A stretch of 64,000 nucleotides of DNA from an uncultured Muribaculaceae bacterium. GTDB taxonomy: Bacteria > Bacteroidota > Bacteroidia > Bacteroidales > Muribaculaceae. The stretch is from contig CAJTWH010000011.1 in NCBI GenBank assembly GCA_910579995.1, forward strand, positions 28,302 to 92,301, read 5' to 3'. The notes under the pieces were generated by a model, which did not search any database, had not been told where the DNA came from, and worked only from the letters and a program-made list of their open reading frames with translations. Positions 56,754 through 64,000 of the stretch are shown here, one piece after another (position 1 is the stretch's first letter; every line of letters starts with the position of its first letter). Both the position numbers and the translations under genes were made by a program.

Positions 56754-56785
56754 TTGCCGGCAAAAACACTGAGTACTAAATTTGC
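56754..56785 (+). promoter_or_regulatory. consensus promoter of the GH31 operon
   Basis: TTG at 56754-56756, exactly 20 bases, then TAAATTTGC at 56777-56785; ATG follows 22 bases later. The 323-base regulator-GH31 gap holds this and the divergent regulator box, with no gene. Confidence 0.7.
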
Positions 56786-56807
56786 GGAGAACTTAAATCA
56801 ATAATCT

Positions 56808-59423
56808 ATGAATAAAAAATCATTACTTCTTGCTCTCAAGAGTAGCGGGCTTATCGCGGCTCTCCTGATTGTTTTGAGCACAGGTCTGCGGGCCAACGCC
56901 CAAAATAATCCGGTAGCCAATCAGGCTGCCACAGTAATCTCAGGCAATGCCCGATTCACAGTTCTGACACCTGAAATGATTCGTATCGAATACAGCGAAA
57001 ACAGCGTATTTGAGGATAGAGCCACTTTCACAGTCGTTAACCGCAATCTGGAAGTTCCTTCTTTCGAGAAAACTGAAGACAACGAATATCTTTATATCAA
57101 CACCGGCAAACTTGCACTGAAATACCGCAAAGGCTGTGATCCGGTCACTCTGCCTGCTTCTTCAAAGAATCTCACAATCACCTTCATGCACAATGGCCGT
57201 GAAGTTCTCTGGTATCCCGGCAAACCCGACCCTCTGAATCTTAAAGGTACTTGCCGCACTCTCGACGGCAGTAACGGCGACAACAAACGCTCTGAACTTG
57301 AAAACGGGCTGATTTCTCGTTCGGGATGGTCTGTTATCGAAGATTCTTGGACTACAGCACGTCCTGATGGAAGCCGATCGTTCGCGCTCAGCCCTGATGA
57401 AGAGCTTGGATATGACTGGTGGGCAGAGAGAAAAGACCCGCATGCTCTCGATATCTACTTCCTCGGCTATGGAAACAACTATAAGAAAGCATTGGCAGAC
57501 TTTACAAAAATTGCCGGAAAGATACCTTTGCCTCCGGCATTTGTATTCGGTTATTGGTATAGTAAATATGCCTCATATACATCTGATGATTACCGTAATA
57601 TAATGGCAGAGCTTGCGAATAATGATATTCCTTGCGATGTGATGATTCTTGACATGGACTGGCATTGGAATGGCGACCAAAGCGACTCAAACGGACGCGG
57701 TGGCTGGACCGGGTGGAGCTGGAATACTAAACTGATACCCGACCCGAAAGGTCTTCTGAACGACATTCATTCAAAAAACTTCAAAATCGGTTTGAATCTT
57801 CACCCTGCCGATGGTATCACAAAATCAGAATCGCCTGAATATTTCGCGCAGATGAACTCCACCCTCGACGGAAAATATGGCGACAGCAACAATATTCCTT
57901 GGATACTCGACAATACAGACTTTACCAAAGCCTTTACAAGCACTATTCTCCGAGACCATGAAAGCGAAGGAGTAGATTTCTGGTGGCTCGACTGGCAGCA
58001 ACATCTCACAAGCTCTTTTACAAATGGCCTCGGAGAGACGTTCTGGTGTAATCATGTATTTTTCAATGATATGATAAAAAATCGTCCGGAGCTTCGCCCG
58101 CTGATATTCCACCGTTGGGGTGGATTGGGCAGTCATCGTTACCAAATCGGTTTCTCCGGCGACGCCCTTATCAATTTCCCGACACTTGCCTTCCAACCGT
58201 ATTTTACCGCTACTGCCTCTAACGTAGGCTACGGATATTGGGGTCATGATCTTGGCGGACATGCTTGGACAGATGAATCAAACGCCAATAATCCCGACCT
58301 CGTGCTGCGTTGGCTCCAGTTTGGGGTGTTCACTCCGATTTTCCGCACCCATGCTACAAAAGACAGCCGGATAGAACGTCAGATTTGGAAATTCCCCAAT
58401 TTCCCGACTATGCTCAAGGCTGTAAAATTGCGCTATGCACTGTTCCCCTACATCTACACAATGGCACGGGAAGCATACGACACAGGTATTTCTATCTGCC
58501 GTCCTCTTTATTATGATTACCCTGAAATCGATGAGGCCTATAACTATGAAGGAGAATACATGTTTGGCAACGACATTCTTGTAGCTCCCATTACAGAGGC
58601 TTCTTCAAATGGTATGAGTTCTAAAGAAATATGGTTTCCTAAAGGAAACTGGTGGAGCGTGTCGACTAATGAAATGATTGAAGGCCCATGCGTAAAGACA
58701 ATGACATTCACCCAAGAGCAGATTCCGTATTTCTTCAGACAAGGTGCGATGATACCATTTAATCCGGGAAGTGTAAAGAATGTAACAGAACGTCCCGACG
58801 AACTGATTATCAATGTCGTAGCCGGAGCTGATGGAGAAAGCTGTGTATATGAAGATGATGGCAATAATTCGGATTATGACGCCAATTATGCAACGACAAA
58901 ACTATCGAGCAATTCAAACGCAAACATCGATGAATTTGTAATAGCTCCGCGCGAGGTTACAGGAAATGTTTCAGGGCTGAAAGCTAAACGCTCCTATACA
59001 TTCAAAATATTCAATTGCGATATTCCCGAAAGTGTTGTTGTGGCAGGTATCTCTCTCAATGCCGATGAGTATAACTACAATCCGGAGACAAGGACTTTGC
59101 TTGTAAACGTTTCTCAGTCTGATTGTGATTCTGAAGTAAAGGTTGTTGTAAAACAATCGACATCAGGCATTGCTGATGTGACTGCCGACGCAAACTGCTG
59201 TTTCAAATATAACAAGGACACCGATTGCCTTGAAGCTTCCTTCGGAAAGAAAATGGATTTGGTCGACCTATCGCTCTGCAATCTTACAGGACAGATGTTC
59301 GCCAAGTACAAATACTCAAATGTCGACGCTATTTGCGAAAATATTTCAATGTTGCCATCGCAATTTTACCTTTGTCGTATTGTTGCCGGTAACTCAGTGA
59401 TGTCCGGTAAATTTATGAAATAA
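56808..59423 (+). CDS. GH31 alpha-glucosidase-type enzyme with T9SS-type CTD
   Basis: An 871-residue protein with a signal peptide (LLIVLSTGLRANAQ). GH31 features: an N-terminal beta domain, barrel motifs PPAFVFGYWYSKYASYTSDD and CDVMILDMDWHW, nucleophile Asp395 in VDFWWLDWQQ, acid/base Asp452 in IGFSGDALINFP, GHDLGGHA, FGVFTPIFRTHATKDSRIER and LRYALFPYIYTMARE. The end (residues ~800-871, LSLCNLTGQMFAKYKYSN, ending SGKFMK) looks like a T9SS type A sorting domain. WWLDWQQ-type GH31 enzymes include alpha-glucosidases. With GH97 and SusE/F proteins it fits alpha-glucan breakdown. The linkage, for example alpha-1,6 of dextran, is inference. Confidence 0.93.
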   Translation: MNKKSLLLALKSSGLIAALLIVLSTGLRANAQNNPVANQAATVISGNARFTVLTPEMIRIEYSENSVFEDRATFTVVNRNLEVPSFEKTEDNEYLYINTGKLALKYRKGCDPVTLPASSKNLTITFMHNGREVLWYPGKPDPLNLKGTCRTLDGSNGDNKRSELENGLISRSGWSVIEDSWTTARPDGSRSFALSPDEELGYDWWAERKDPHALDIYFLGYGNNYKKALADFTKIAGKIPLPPAFVFGYWYSKYASYTSDDYRNIMAELANNDIPCDVMILDMDWHWNGDQSDSNGRGGWTGWSWNTKLIPDPKGLLNDIHSKNFKIGLNLHPADGITKSESPEYFAQMNSTLDGKYGDSNNIPWILDNTDFTKAFTSTILRDHESEGVDFWWLDWQQHLTSSFTNGLGETFWCNHVFFNDMIKNRPELRPLIFHRWGGLGSHRYQIGFSGDALINFPTLAFQPYFTATASNVGYGYWGHDLGGHAWTDESNANNPDLVLRWLQFGVFTPIFRTHATKDSRIERQIWKFPNFPTMLKAVKLRYALFPYIYTMAREAYDTGISICRPLYYDYPEIDEAYNYEGEYMFGNDILVAPITEASSNGMSSKEIWFPKGNWWSVSTNEMIEGPCVKTMTFTQEQIPYFFRQGAMIPFNPGSVKNVTERPDELIINVVAGADGESCVYEDDGNNSDYDANYATTKLSSNSNANIDEFVIAPREVTGNVSGLKAKRSYTFKIFNCDIPESVVVAGISLNADEYNYNPETRTLLVNVSQSDCDSEVKVVVKQSTSGIADVTADANCCFKYNKDTDCLEASFGKKMDLVDLSLCNLTGQMFAKYKYSNVDAICENISMLPSQFYLCRIVAGNSVMSGKFMK

Positions 59424-59431
59424 GCTGAGTT

Positions 59432-60793
59432 ATGAAAAGAGTATTACTGACATTAGTCATCCTGATGACTGGGGTGCTTGCAAAATCACAGGATTTGAGC
59501 AACTCTATAGAATACAGCCAACTCTATATCGTTGGCCCGGCCACCACTGCCGGTTGGAGCGACGCCAACGCTCTTGAAATGGACCGGATAAATGATGGCG
59601 TGTTCAAATGGGAGGGTGAACTGAAAGGCAACGAGGAATTCAAATTCCTCAATACCCGCAGTTGGTATAAGAATGTGCTTTCAGCCACACCCGATGTAAT
59701 GGTGGAGCTCGCAAAGACATATAACCTTGACTTCTATGCTGCATGGGATCTAAACGGAAAAGATTGGAAGTTTAAAATGCCCAAGACAGGTGATTACTGT
59801 ATCATCGTGGATCTTAGAAACATGAAAATGTCTGTTTCTGAAAAAGACAATGAACTTCAATGCCCGTCTAAAATGTATGTGACAGGTTCTGCTGTAGATA
59901 ATCAGGTGATAGAGTTGCAGGATATGTATGGGGTAGAATTCAAGAAATCCATCTCTTGCAAACCGGGGAATATACTTCTCATAAATACTCCAACTATCAC
60001 AGACAATACCGTGTACTATGGACCGATGTATGAAGATGTAGATTTGACATTCGGAAAAGGGCTCATTGCCGGACTTTCCATCGTGGATAAGGAAGCCCGG
60101 GGTTGGAGTGTAGGAGCTAAAGGCGATTATACGCTCTACATCGATGAAAATAGATTTTCATATCAAGGGCGCAAGTTTGTTCCTCGCAAGGTTTTATATA
60201 TCGTAGGCGGTTGCTGCGAGCTGAACTGGAACTATTGGGATGAAAGCAACAAACGCTTCATTCCCAATCCTGAAAATCCCGAAGAATTGATTTGGGAGGG
60301 TACGCTGCGCATTGGCTCTCAAGAAGAACCCGATCGTTTCAAAATATTGACCGCCGAGAGTTGGACTGAGGAAACATTTCATCCCTATATCTCAGATATC
60401 CTCGCAGAAGGCCATAGCGCTGCCCGTATCTCAGGCGGAGATGACCACAAATGGACTATTGAGAAAAATGGTTTATATCGGTTGACCTTCAACACAAAAA
60501 ATGAAACACTTTATTCGGAGTATTTAGGTGCAGAAGAAAAAGCGACTCCCGCTTTTGAAACAGGCACAGCTCTACTCACCGAAATGAGCGAATCCGTATC
60601 AACTATTTACGTATCCAACAGAGTCATAAACATAGAGGTGGAGCATGCCACCGACATTATTGTCAGAAACCTGATGGGACACACCATCTGCAGCAAATAC
60701 AATCATGTTTCGGGCGCTGTCACTGATAGCCTTCCAACGGGCGTATACCTTGTCACAATCGGAAATAAGACCGTCAAAATATTGATCAGCTGA
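59432..60793 (+). CDS. SusE/F-like glycan-binding protein with T9SS-type CTD
   Basis: A 453-residue protein with a signal peptide (VLLTLVILMTGVLAKSQ) and no lipobox. SusE/F-like modules begin at LYIVGPATTAGWSDANAL (residues ~30-140) and LYIVGGCCELNWNYWDE (~255-365), each ending in a G-x-Y-x-L/I strand. A middle module (~143-250, KMYVTGSAVDNQVIELQD) is more divergent. The last ~75 residues (IIVRNLMGHTICSKYNHV, YLVTIGNKTVKILIS) form a T9SS-like sorting domain. It starts 8 bases after the GH31 stop, so GH31 and this binding protein are co-produced and probably co-exported. Confidence 0.82.
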   Translation: MKRVLLTLVILMTGVLAKSQDLSNSIEYSQLYIVGPATTAGWSDANALEMDRINDGVFKWEGELKGNEEFKFLNTRSWYKNVLSATPDVMVELAKTYNLDFYAAWDLNGKDWKFKMPKTGDYCIIVDLRNMKMSVSEKDNELQCPSKMYVTGSAVDNQVIELQDMYGVEFKKSISCKPGNILLINTPTITDNTVYYGPMYEDVDLTFGKGLIAGLSIVDKEARGWSVGAKGDYTLYIDENRFSYQGRKFVPRKVLYIVGGCCELNWNYWDESNKRFIPNPENPEELIWEGTLRIGSQEEPDRFKILTAESWTEETFHPYISDILAEGHSAARISGGDDHKWTIEKNGLYRLTFNTKNETLYSEYLGAEEKATPAFETGTALLTEMSESVSTIYVSNRVINIEVEHATDIIVRNLMGHTICSKYNHVSGAVTDSLPTGVYLVTIGNKTVKILIS

Positions 60794-60816
60794 CATTGAC
60801 GACATCATCTCATCCA

Positions 60817-60850
60817 AGCGGCTGTCTGAACTTATCAGACAGCCGCTTTT
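60817..60850 (+). terminator. intrinsic terminator after GH31 operon
   Basis: AGCGGCTGTCTGA pairs perfectly over 13 bp with TCAGACAGCCGCT around a short loop, followed by TTTG. Confidence 0.85.
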
Positions 60851-60952
60851 GTCAATCCCTACCATTATATCTACAATATAACCCACAAATATAAACTACT
60901 AATATCAGGAATTGTTATTTCCCATATAATATGGGCTTTCATGGAATGTCCG

Positions 60953-60961
60953 TATCTTTGC
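60953..60961 (+). promoter_or_regulatory. -7 box upstream of the arginase fragment
   Basis: TATCTTTGC matches TAnnTTTGY and lies 21 bases before the ATG at 60983, excluding the longer frame that opens at 60941. Confidence 0.5.
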
Positions 60962-60982
60962 AATCAGAAAAACAAATTATAT

Positions 60983-61210
60983 ATGAAAACAAAAGTGATG
61001 ATACACTTCGACATGGACGTAATGAATCCGGCTGATATAATCGCCGCTGTCGCTGACGGTCCGGCCGGGGGATTAAAACTTAACGAAGTTGTGCGCCTTA
61101 TAAACGACATTGCTGCGACAAACGAACTGGTCGCTCTTACCATCGCAGAGCCTATGCCTCGCCTTGCTATCAGATTGAAGACAATGCTGTCACGGCTACC
61201 TCTGATGTAA
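60983..61210 (+). pseudogene. arginase/agmatinase-family C-terminal fragment
   Basis: A 75-residue ORF starting MKTKVMIHFDMDVMNPADII and continuing GGLKLNEVVRLINDIA and LVALTIAEPMPRLAIRL. This is the C-terminal third of the arginase/formiminoglutamase family, including the FDMDV metal-ligand motif and the TIAEPMPR end, which in full-length proteins follows ~200 residues of fold. The first metal-binding motifs are missing, so it cannot be an active ureohydrolase. It nevertheless has a promoter box and an ATG in the right place, so it may be a transcribed deletion remnant or a small derived protein. It is 5 bases upstream of the GrpB gene and may lead that transcript. Confidence 0.7.
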
Positions 61211-61215
61211 TAGGT

Positions 61216-61770
61216 ATGGATAAATTGAAAGATATGACACTGGAGGAGCTATGGGAATTATTTCCTATAATTTTGTCTCCCCATAGTCCGGAGTGGAAAA
61301 CATGGGCGGAAAATGAAATACAATCATTATCCACCCTGCTTGCACACTACACTCCTACAATCAACCATATCGGGAGCACTGCAGTTGAGGGTATCATGGC
61401 AAAGCCGATTGTGGATATTCTTGTTGAAATATCCAACGATTGCGACTGGCGTGAGGTAAAAAATATTTTGGAGAGATCCGGCTATATCTGCATGTGCGAG
61501 TCAACAAAGAGAATGAGTTTCAACAAGGGCTACACTCCGACGGGTTATGCCGACAGGGTGTTTCATATTCACATTCACGACATCGGCGACAATGATGAGA
61601 TTTATTTCCGCGACTGTCTGAGAAGAAATCCAGATATTGCCAAGGAATACGAATCACTGAAATCGAGTCTTTTGCCAAAATACAAAAACAACCGCGATGG
61701 ATACACCGAAGCCAAAACTGACTTCATAAATAAAGTCATCACATCAGCAAAGCGGAATGATGTGAATTGA
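61216..61770 (+). CDS. GrpB/UPF0157-family nucleotidyltransferase-fold protein
   Basis: A 184-residue cytoplasmic protein. The family pattern is clear: the N-terminal SPHSPEWKTWAENEIQSL, then INHIGSTAVEGIMAKPIVDI with the GS-x13-D-x-D-like nucleotidyltransferase-fold motif, FNKGYTPTGYADRVFHIHIH and IYFRDCLRRNPDIAKEYESL. GrpB-family proteins are predicted nucleotidyltransferase-fold proteins whose substrate is mostly undefined. It follows the arginase fragment by 5 bases and probably shares its promoter. It has no obvious link to the PULs. Confidence 0.9.
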   Translation: MDKLKDMTLEELWELFPIILSPHSPEWKTWAENEIQSLSTLLAHYTPTINHIGSTAVEGIMAKPIVDILVEISNDCDWREVKNILERSGYICMCESTKRMSFNKGYTPTGYADRVFHIHIHDIGDNDEIYFRDCLRRNPDIAKEYESLKSSLLPKYKNNRDGYTEAKTDFINKVITSAKRNDVN

Positions 61771-61781
61771 CCTTAGTGTGA

Positions 61782-61853
61782 CATATTACGTCTATTGGCT
61801 TTGCGCATAAGTTCTACGAAAGAGCCGGATTCAGGTTGGTGGCAGAAGAATAA
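61782..61853 (+). pseudogene. GNAT acetyltransferase C-terminal remnant
   Basis: An open stretch of 23 codons between stops reads HITSIGFAHKFYERAGFRLV then AEE and a TAA. The A-x-x-F-Y-x-x-x-G-F pattern is the standard end of GNAT N-acetyltransferases. Everything upstream in this frame is missing, so this is the residue of a deleted gene. It stops exactly where the opposing remnant begins. Confidence 0.6.
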
Positions 61854-62068
61854 AAAGTTTTATTAGGTCATGACCAAACGCCTTGATTTCATTATGACTT
61901 GGCAATCTTAAATGCCGTGTTATAAATGCAACGCAAATATATGATTTGAATAGTCGTTCAATACCCTGCGATAATAACTGAAATGGCAGAAAATAAAAAT
62001 CATTCCCAATATTAATATTCTGCAATTCGCCAAAATCTCCCTACTAATTTCTCTAATTCCGATTTCAT
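61854..62068 (-). pseudogene. frameshifted, truncated gene of unknown function with intact promoter
   Basis: ATG at 62068 opens MKSELEKLVGRF. One base too many in a T-run shifts the frame. The protein then continues in the next frame as GELQNINIGNDFYFLPFQLL, SQGIERLFKSYICVAFI and NEIKAFGHDLIKLF, before running into the antisense of the GNAT remnant and a stop. The text is clearly protein-like; the GHDL motif in a helical context recalls HEPN-type proteins, but the family is not recognised with confidence. The 360-base gap between GrpB and AraC therefore consists of two truncated genes joined tail to tail. Confidence 0.55.
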
Positions 62069-62072
62069 AGGG

Positions 62073-62103
62073 ACAAAATTACGATTTTCTCCCTATATTT
62101 CAA
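62073..62103 (-). promoter_or_regulatory. consensus promoter of the frameshifted remnant
   Basis: Minus-strand TTG (62103-62101), 19 bases, then TAATTTTGT (62081-62073). The ATG follows after only 4 bases, so the transcript would be nearly leaderless. Confidence 0.55.
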
Positions 62104-62130
62104 AAAAAGGGATATAACTTTTTTGCTTTT

Positions 62131-63024
62131 TTATTGATTTTTGAGGTATTGTTTCGGGGTCATTCCGGTTTGTTTCTTGAACATTCGTGTAAAATGCTGT
62201 GGATATTCAAAGCCGAGGGAATATGCCACTTGTGCGATGTTGCCGGATGATTTAAGCGCATTTTTGGCAAGTCGCATCACATATTCGCGGATAATGTTGC
62301 TCGCATTGTCTCCGGTGTATCGTTTTATGACATCACTGAAATAATTGGGCGACATATTCATTTTGTCAGCGAAATATTGAACGCCGGGCAAACCTTTGTC
62401 TGTCTGTAATCCGGCTTCAAAATATTCAGACAAAAGAGCATTGAAGCGTGTCAGAATATCCGAGTTCTCCGCCTGCCGCATACTGAACTGACGGTTGTAG
62501 AACCGTTGACAGTAGTTCAACATCGCATCAATATATCCTACCAGTATATTCTTCTGCAAGGCATCATTCCCGCTTTCAATCTCCGTCTGTATATGGCGCA
62601 TGATGGAGGCAATGATATTTCTTTCATCTTCCGACATGTGCAAGGCTTCATTAACCTGATAGTCAAAGAATGAAAAATTCCGTATATCATTTTCCAAGTG
62701 TGAGCCTTTGATTATGTCGGGGTGGAATAATAATGCCCACCCGTCAATCTCAATTAAATCGCCCCTATCTTCCCTTCCACCGATCTGACCAGGTGCCACG
62801 CATATAAGTGTGCCACTCTTATAGTCGTATTTTCCGCACCCATAAGTGAGGTCATTTGGAACATTCGTGTGCATGAACAATCCATATACCCCATAGTTAT
62901 TCAGGCTTTGAGGTATCGGAGAGATTTTATCAAATTCAATGACACCAATCAGTGGATGCCGGCTTTCAGCACCTACATGAGAGAGGTAATCTCCCGGCTT
63001 GTTGACTTTGAGAATGTTTGCCAT
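62131..63024 (-). CDS. AraC-family transcriptional regulator
   Basis: From ATG 63024 the protein has 297 residues; an in-frame TTG at 63039 is the only longer option. An N-terminal cupin-like sensor region (LIGVIEFDKISPIP, GTLICVAPGQIGG, GWALLFHPDIIKG) is followed by two helix-turn-helix motifs: VQYFADKMNMSPNYFSDVIK and GNIAQVAYSLGFEYPQHFTR, ending MFKKQTGMTPKQYLKNQ. Small AraC proteins of this type commonly lie divergent to redox or acetyltransferase genes in Bacteroidales. Here it is divergent to the hexapeptide acetyltransferase-flavodoxin pair, its likely target. Confidence 0.93.
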   Translation of the reverse strand: MANILKVNKPGDYLSHVGAESRHPLIGVIEFDKISPIPQSLNNYGVYGLFMHTNVPNDLTYGCGKYDYKSGTLICVAPGQIGGREDRGDLIEIDGWALLFHPDIIKGSHLENDIRNFSFFDYQVNEALHMSEDERNIIASIMRHIQTEIESGNDALQKNILVGYIDAMLNYCQRFYNRQFSMRQAENSDILTRFNALLSEYFEAGLQTDKGLPGVQYFADKMNMSPNYFSDVIKRYTGDNASNIIREYVMRLAKNALKSSGNIAQVAYSLGFEYPQHFTRMFKKQTGMTPKQYLKNQ

Positions 63025-63042
63025 TGGGTTGATTTTCAATAC

Positions 63043-63051
63043 GCAAAGTTA
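63043..63051 (-). promoter_or_regulatory. -7 box of the AraC-family gene
   Basis: Minus-strand TAACTTTGC matches TAnnTTTGY, 18 bases before the ATG at 63024, which supports that start. Confidence 0.5.
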
Positions 63052-63147
63052 GCTATTTTTACTGAATTATGCACTATTTCAGCCCATCATCATAGAAATT
63101 GGTAATTACTGCCAAGCAGGTGGTATTTTCTCCCCGAAAAACCGATA

Positions 63148-63156
63148 TAATTTTGC
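63148..63156 (+). promoter_or_regulatory. -7 box of the acetyltransferase-flavodoxin operon
   Basis: TAATTTTGC matches TAnnTTTGY, 19 bases before the ATG at 63176. It is divergent to the AraC promoter; the regulator could bind the ~90 bases between them. Confidence 0.55.
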
Positions 63157-63175
63157 ATCGTAAAATCAAAGAGAT

Positions 63176-63748
63176 ATGGAACTACATGAATTTCTTGAAA
63201 TGATGGAGCGTCGTGAAACAGTCCCGGCCGGGTCTGCGGCACACGAACTTATGCACATGTGTTATGCTGAATCGCAACGCCTGATGCTCGACTATAATAC
63301 CAATCCCCATACCGATGTGGAGAGAAACGCACTTCTTTGTGAACTCACAGGCAGCGAGGTTCATCCGTCGGTCAGAGTAATGGCCCCGTTTCAGGCGGAT
63401 TTTGGCAAGAATATCCATTTCGGCAAAAATGTTTTTGTCAATGCCGGATGTAAATTTCAAGACCACGGAGGTATCTATATCGGCGACAACGCTCTTATCG
63501 GTCACAACTGTGTGATGGCGACAATCAACCATGACTCGCGCCCTTCACATCGCGCCGACAATATTCCGGCTCCAATACATATCGGACGTAACGTGTGGAT
63601 AGGTGCGAATGTGACAATACTGAGTGGCGTGACGATAGGCGAAAATGCCATTGTTGCCGCAGGTGCGGTGGTGGCAAAAGATGTGGCACCAAACACAATA
63701 GTCGGAGGTGTCCCGGCAAAATTCATAAAACAAATACCACAGGAATGA
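63176..63748 (+). CDS. maltose/galactoside O-acetyltransferase-like hexapeptide protein
   Basis: A 190-residue left-handed beta-helix acetyltransferase. The N-terminal helix ends with LTGSEVHPSVRVMAPFQADF. The hexapeptide coils include NIHFGKNVFVNAGCKFQD and NVWIGANVTILSGVTIGENA, and the catalytic His lies in MATINHDSRPSHR. The C-terminal coil is NTIVGGVPAKFIKQI. LacA/Maa-type enzymes transfer acetyl from acetyl-CoA to a sugar hydroxyl in the cytoplasm. Its stop overlaps the next ATG by 3 bases, coupling it to the flavodoxin-like lipoprotein. The natural acceptor is unknown. Confidence 0.92.
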   Translation: MELHEFLEMMERRETVPAGSAAHELMHMCYAESQRLMLDYNTNPHTDVERNALLCELTGSEVHPSVRVMAPFQADFGKNIHFGKNVFVNAGCKFQDHGGIYIGDNALIGHNCVMATINHDSRPSHRADNIPAPIHIGRNVWIGANVTILSGVTIGENAIVAAGAVVAKDVAPNTIVGGVPAKFIKQIPQE

Positions 63749-64000
63749 AAGCAAAACTATTATCCCTCATCATGATGTCAGGAATATCACTTACCATGTG
63801 CGCGTGTAGCCATGATAACGATGAACCCATACAGAAAGAGGAAGCGACACCTGACCCCACTCCGAATCCTACGCCCGATCCGGAGCCGGAACCGACAACT
63901 GGAAATGGAAAAGTTCTCGTGGCATACTTTTCTTGTACGAACACAACAAAGGGTATAGCTGAAGATGTGGCAGACATAACTTCCGGTACTCTTTACCGTA
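63745..64000 (+). CDS. flavodoxin-like lipoprotein, N-terminal part
   Basis: Starts on an ATGA overlap with the acetyltransferase stop and runs off the window end; 85 residues are visible. A lipobox-type signal (SGISLTMCACSHDND) is followed by a Pro/Glu/Thr-rich linker (TPDPTPNPTPDPEPEP) and the flavodoxin start KVLVAYFSCTNTTKGIAEDV, with the FMN phosphate-binding loop S-C-T-N-T-T. Exported lipoprotein flavodoxins are common in Bacteroidales near AraC regulators. The rest of the domain is outside the window. Confidence 0.85.
   Translation, partial: MKAKLLSLIMMSGISLTMCACSHDNDEPIQKEEATPDPTPNPTPDPEPEPTTGNGKVLVAYFSCTNTTKGIAEDVADITSGTLYR

Overview
The window looks like a Bacteroidales chromosome, most likely a gut Muribaculaceae-type organism (inferred). 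It carries three SusC/SusD pairs and two hybrid two-component regulators. Promoters match the Bacteroidetes TTG-N19/20-TAnnTTTG form. Several glycan-active proteins end in type IX (T9SS) sorting-like C-terminal domains. No rRNA, tRNA, CRISPR array or insertion sequence was recognised.

Region 1 (1-19450, + strand) is a polysaccharide utilization locus (PUL). It holds the C-terminal part of a SusC, a SusD, an FG-GAP repeat surface protein, a clan GH-D alpha-galactosidase-like enzyme, a hybrid two-component system (HTCS), a SASA-family acetylesterase, a GH92 alpha-mannosidase, a GH36 alpha-galactosidase and an aldose 1-epimerase. The enzyme set suggests an alpha-galactosylated, alpha-mannosylated and acetylated glycan (inference).

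Region 2 (19467-43319) looks like a PUL for a sulfated, uronate-containing, glycosaminoglycan-like polymer. A long minus-strand operon encodes, in transcription order, a periplasmic DUF4962/heparinase II-III-type lyase, a DUF3575 outer-membrane protein, two fimbria-related lipoproteins, a second, lipoprotein lyase, SusC and SusD. A Ser-type sulfatase (minus), an HTCS (plus) and a plus operon follow. The plus operon encodes a GH88 unsaturated glucuronyl hydrolase, an anaerobic sulfatase-maturating enzyme and a PIG-L deacetylase that resembles the C-terminal half of the Bacteroidetes NagB-PIG-L fusion. Lyase, GH88, sulfatase, maturase and deacetylase form a coherent depolymerisation route. The fimbria-like cassette inside the operon is the most unusual element of the window.

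Region 3 (43366-60850) looks like an alpha-glucan PUL. The minus operon has SusC (interrupted by one in-frame TAG), SusD, a five-module SusE/F-like lipoprotein, a GH27-like lipoprotein, a SusB-like inverting GH97 and a small SusE/F-like protein with a sorting domain. A DUF6377-type membrane regulator lies upstream. A divergent plus operon encodes a GH31 enzyme and another SusE/F-like protein with a sorting domain.

Region 4 (60950-64000) is a patchwork of small and broken genes: an arginase-family fragment, a GrpB-family protein, a GNAT tail and a frameshifted unknown gene that meet end to end, then an AraC regulator, a hexapeptide acetyltransferase and the start of a flavodoxin-like lipoprotein that runs off the window.
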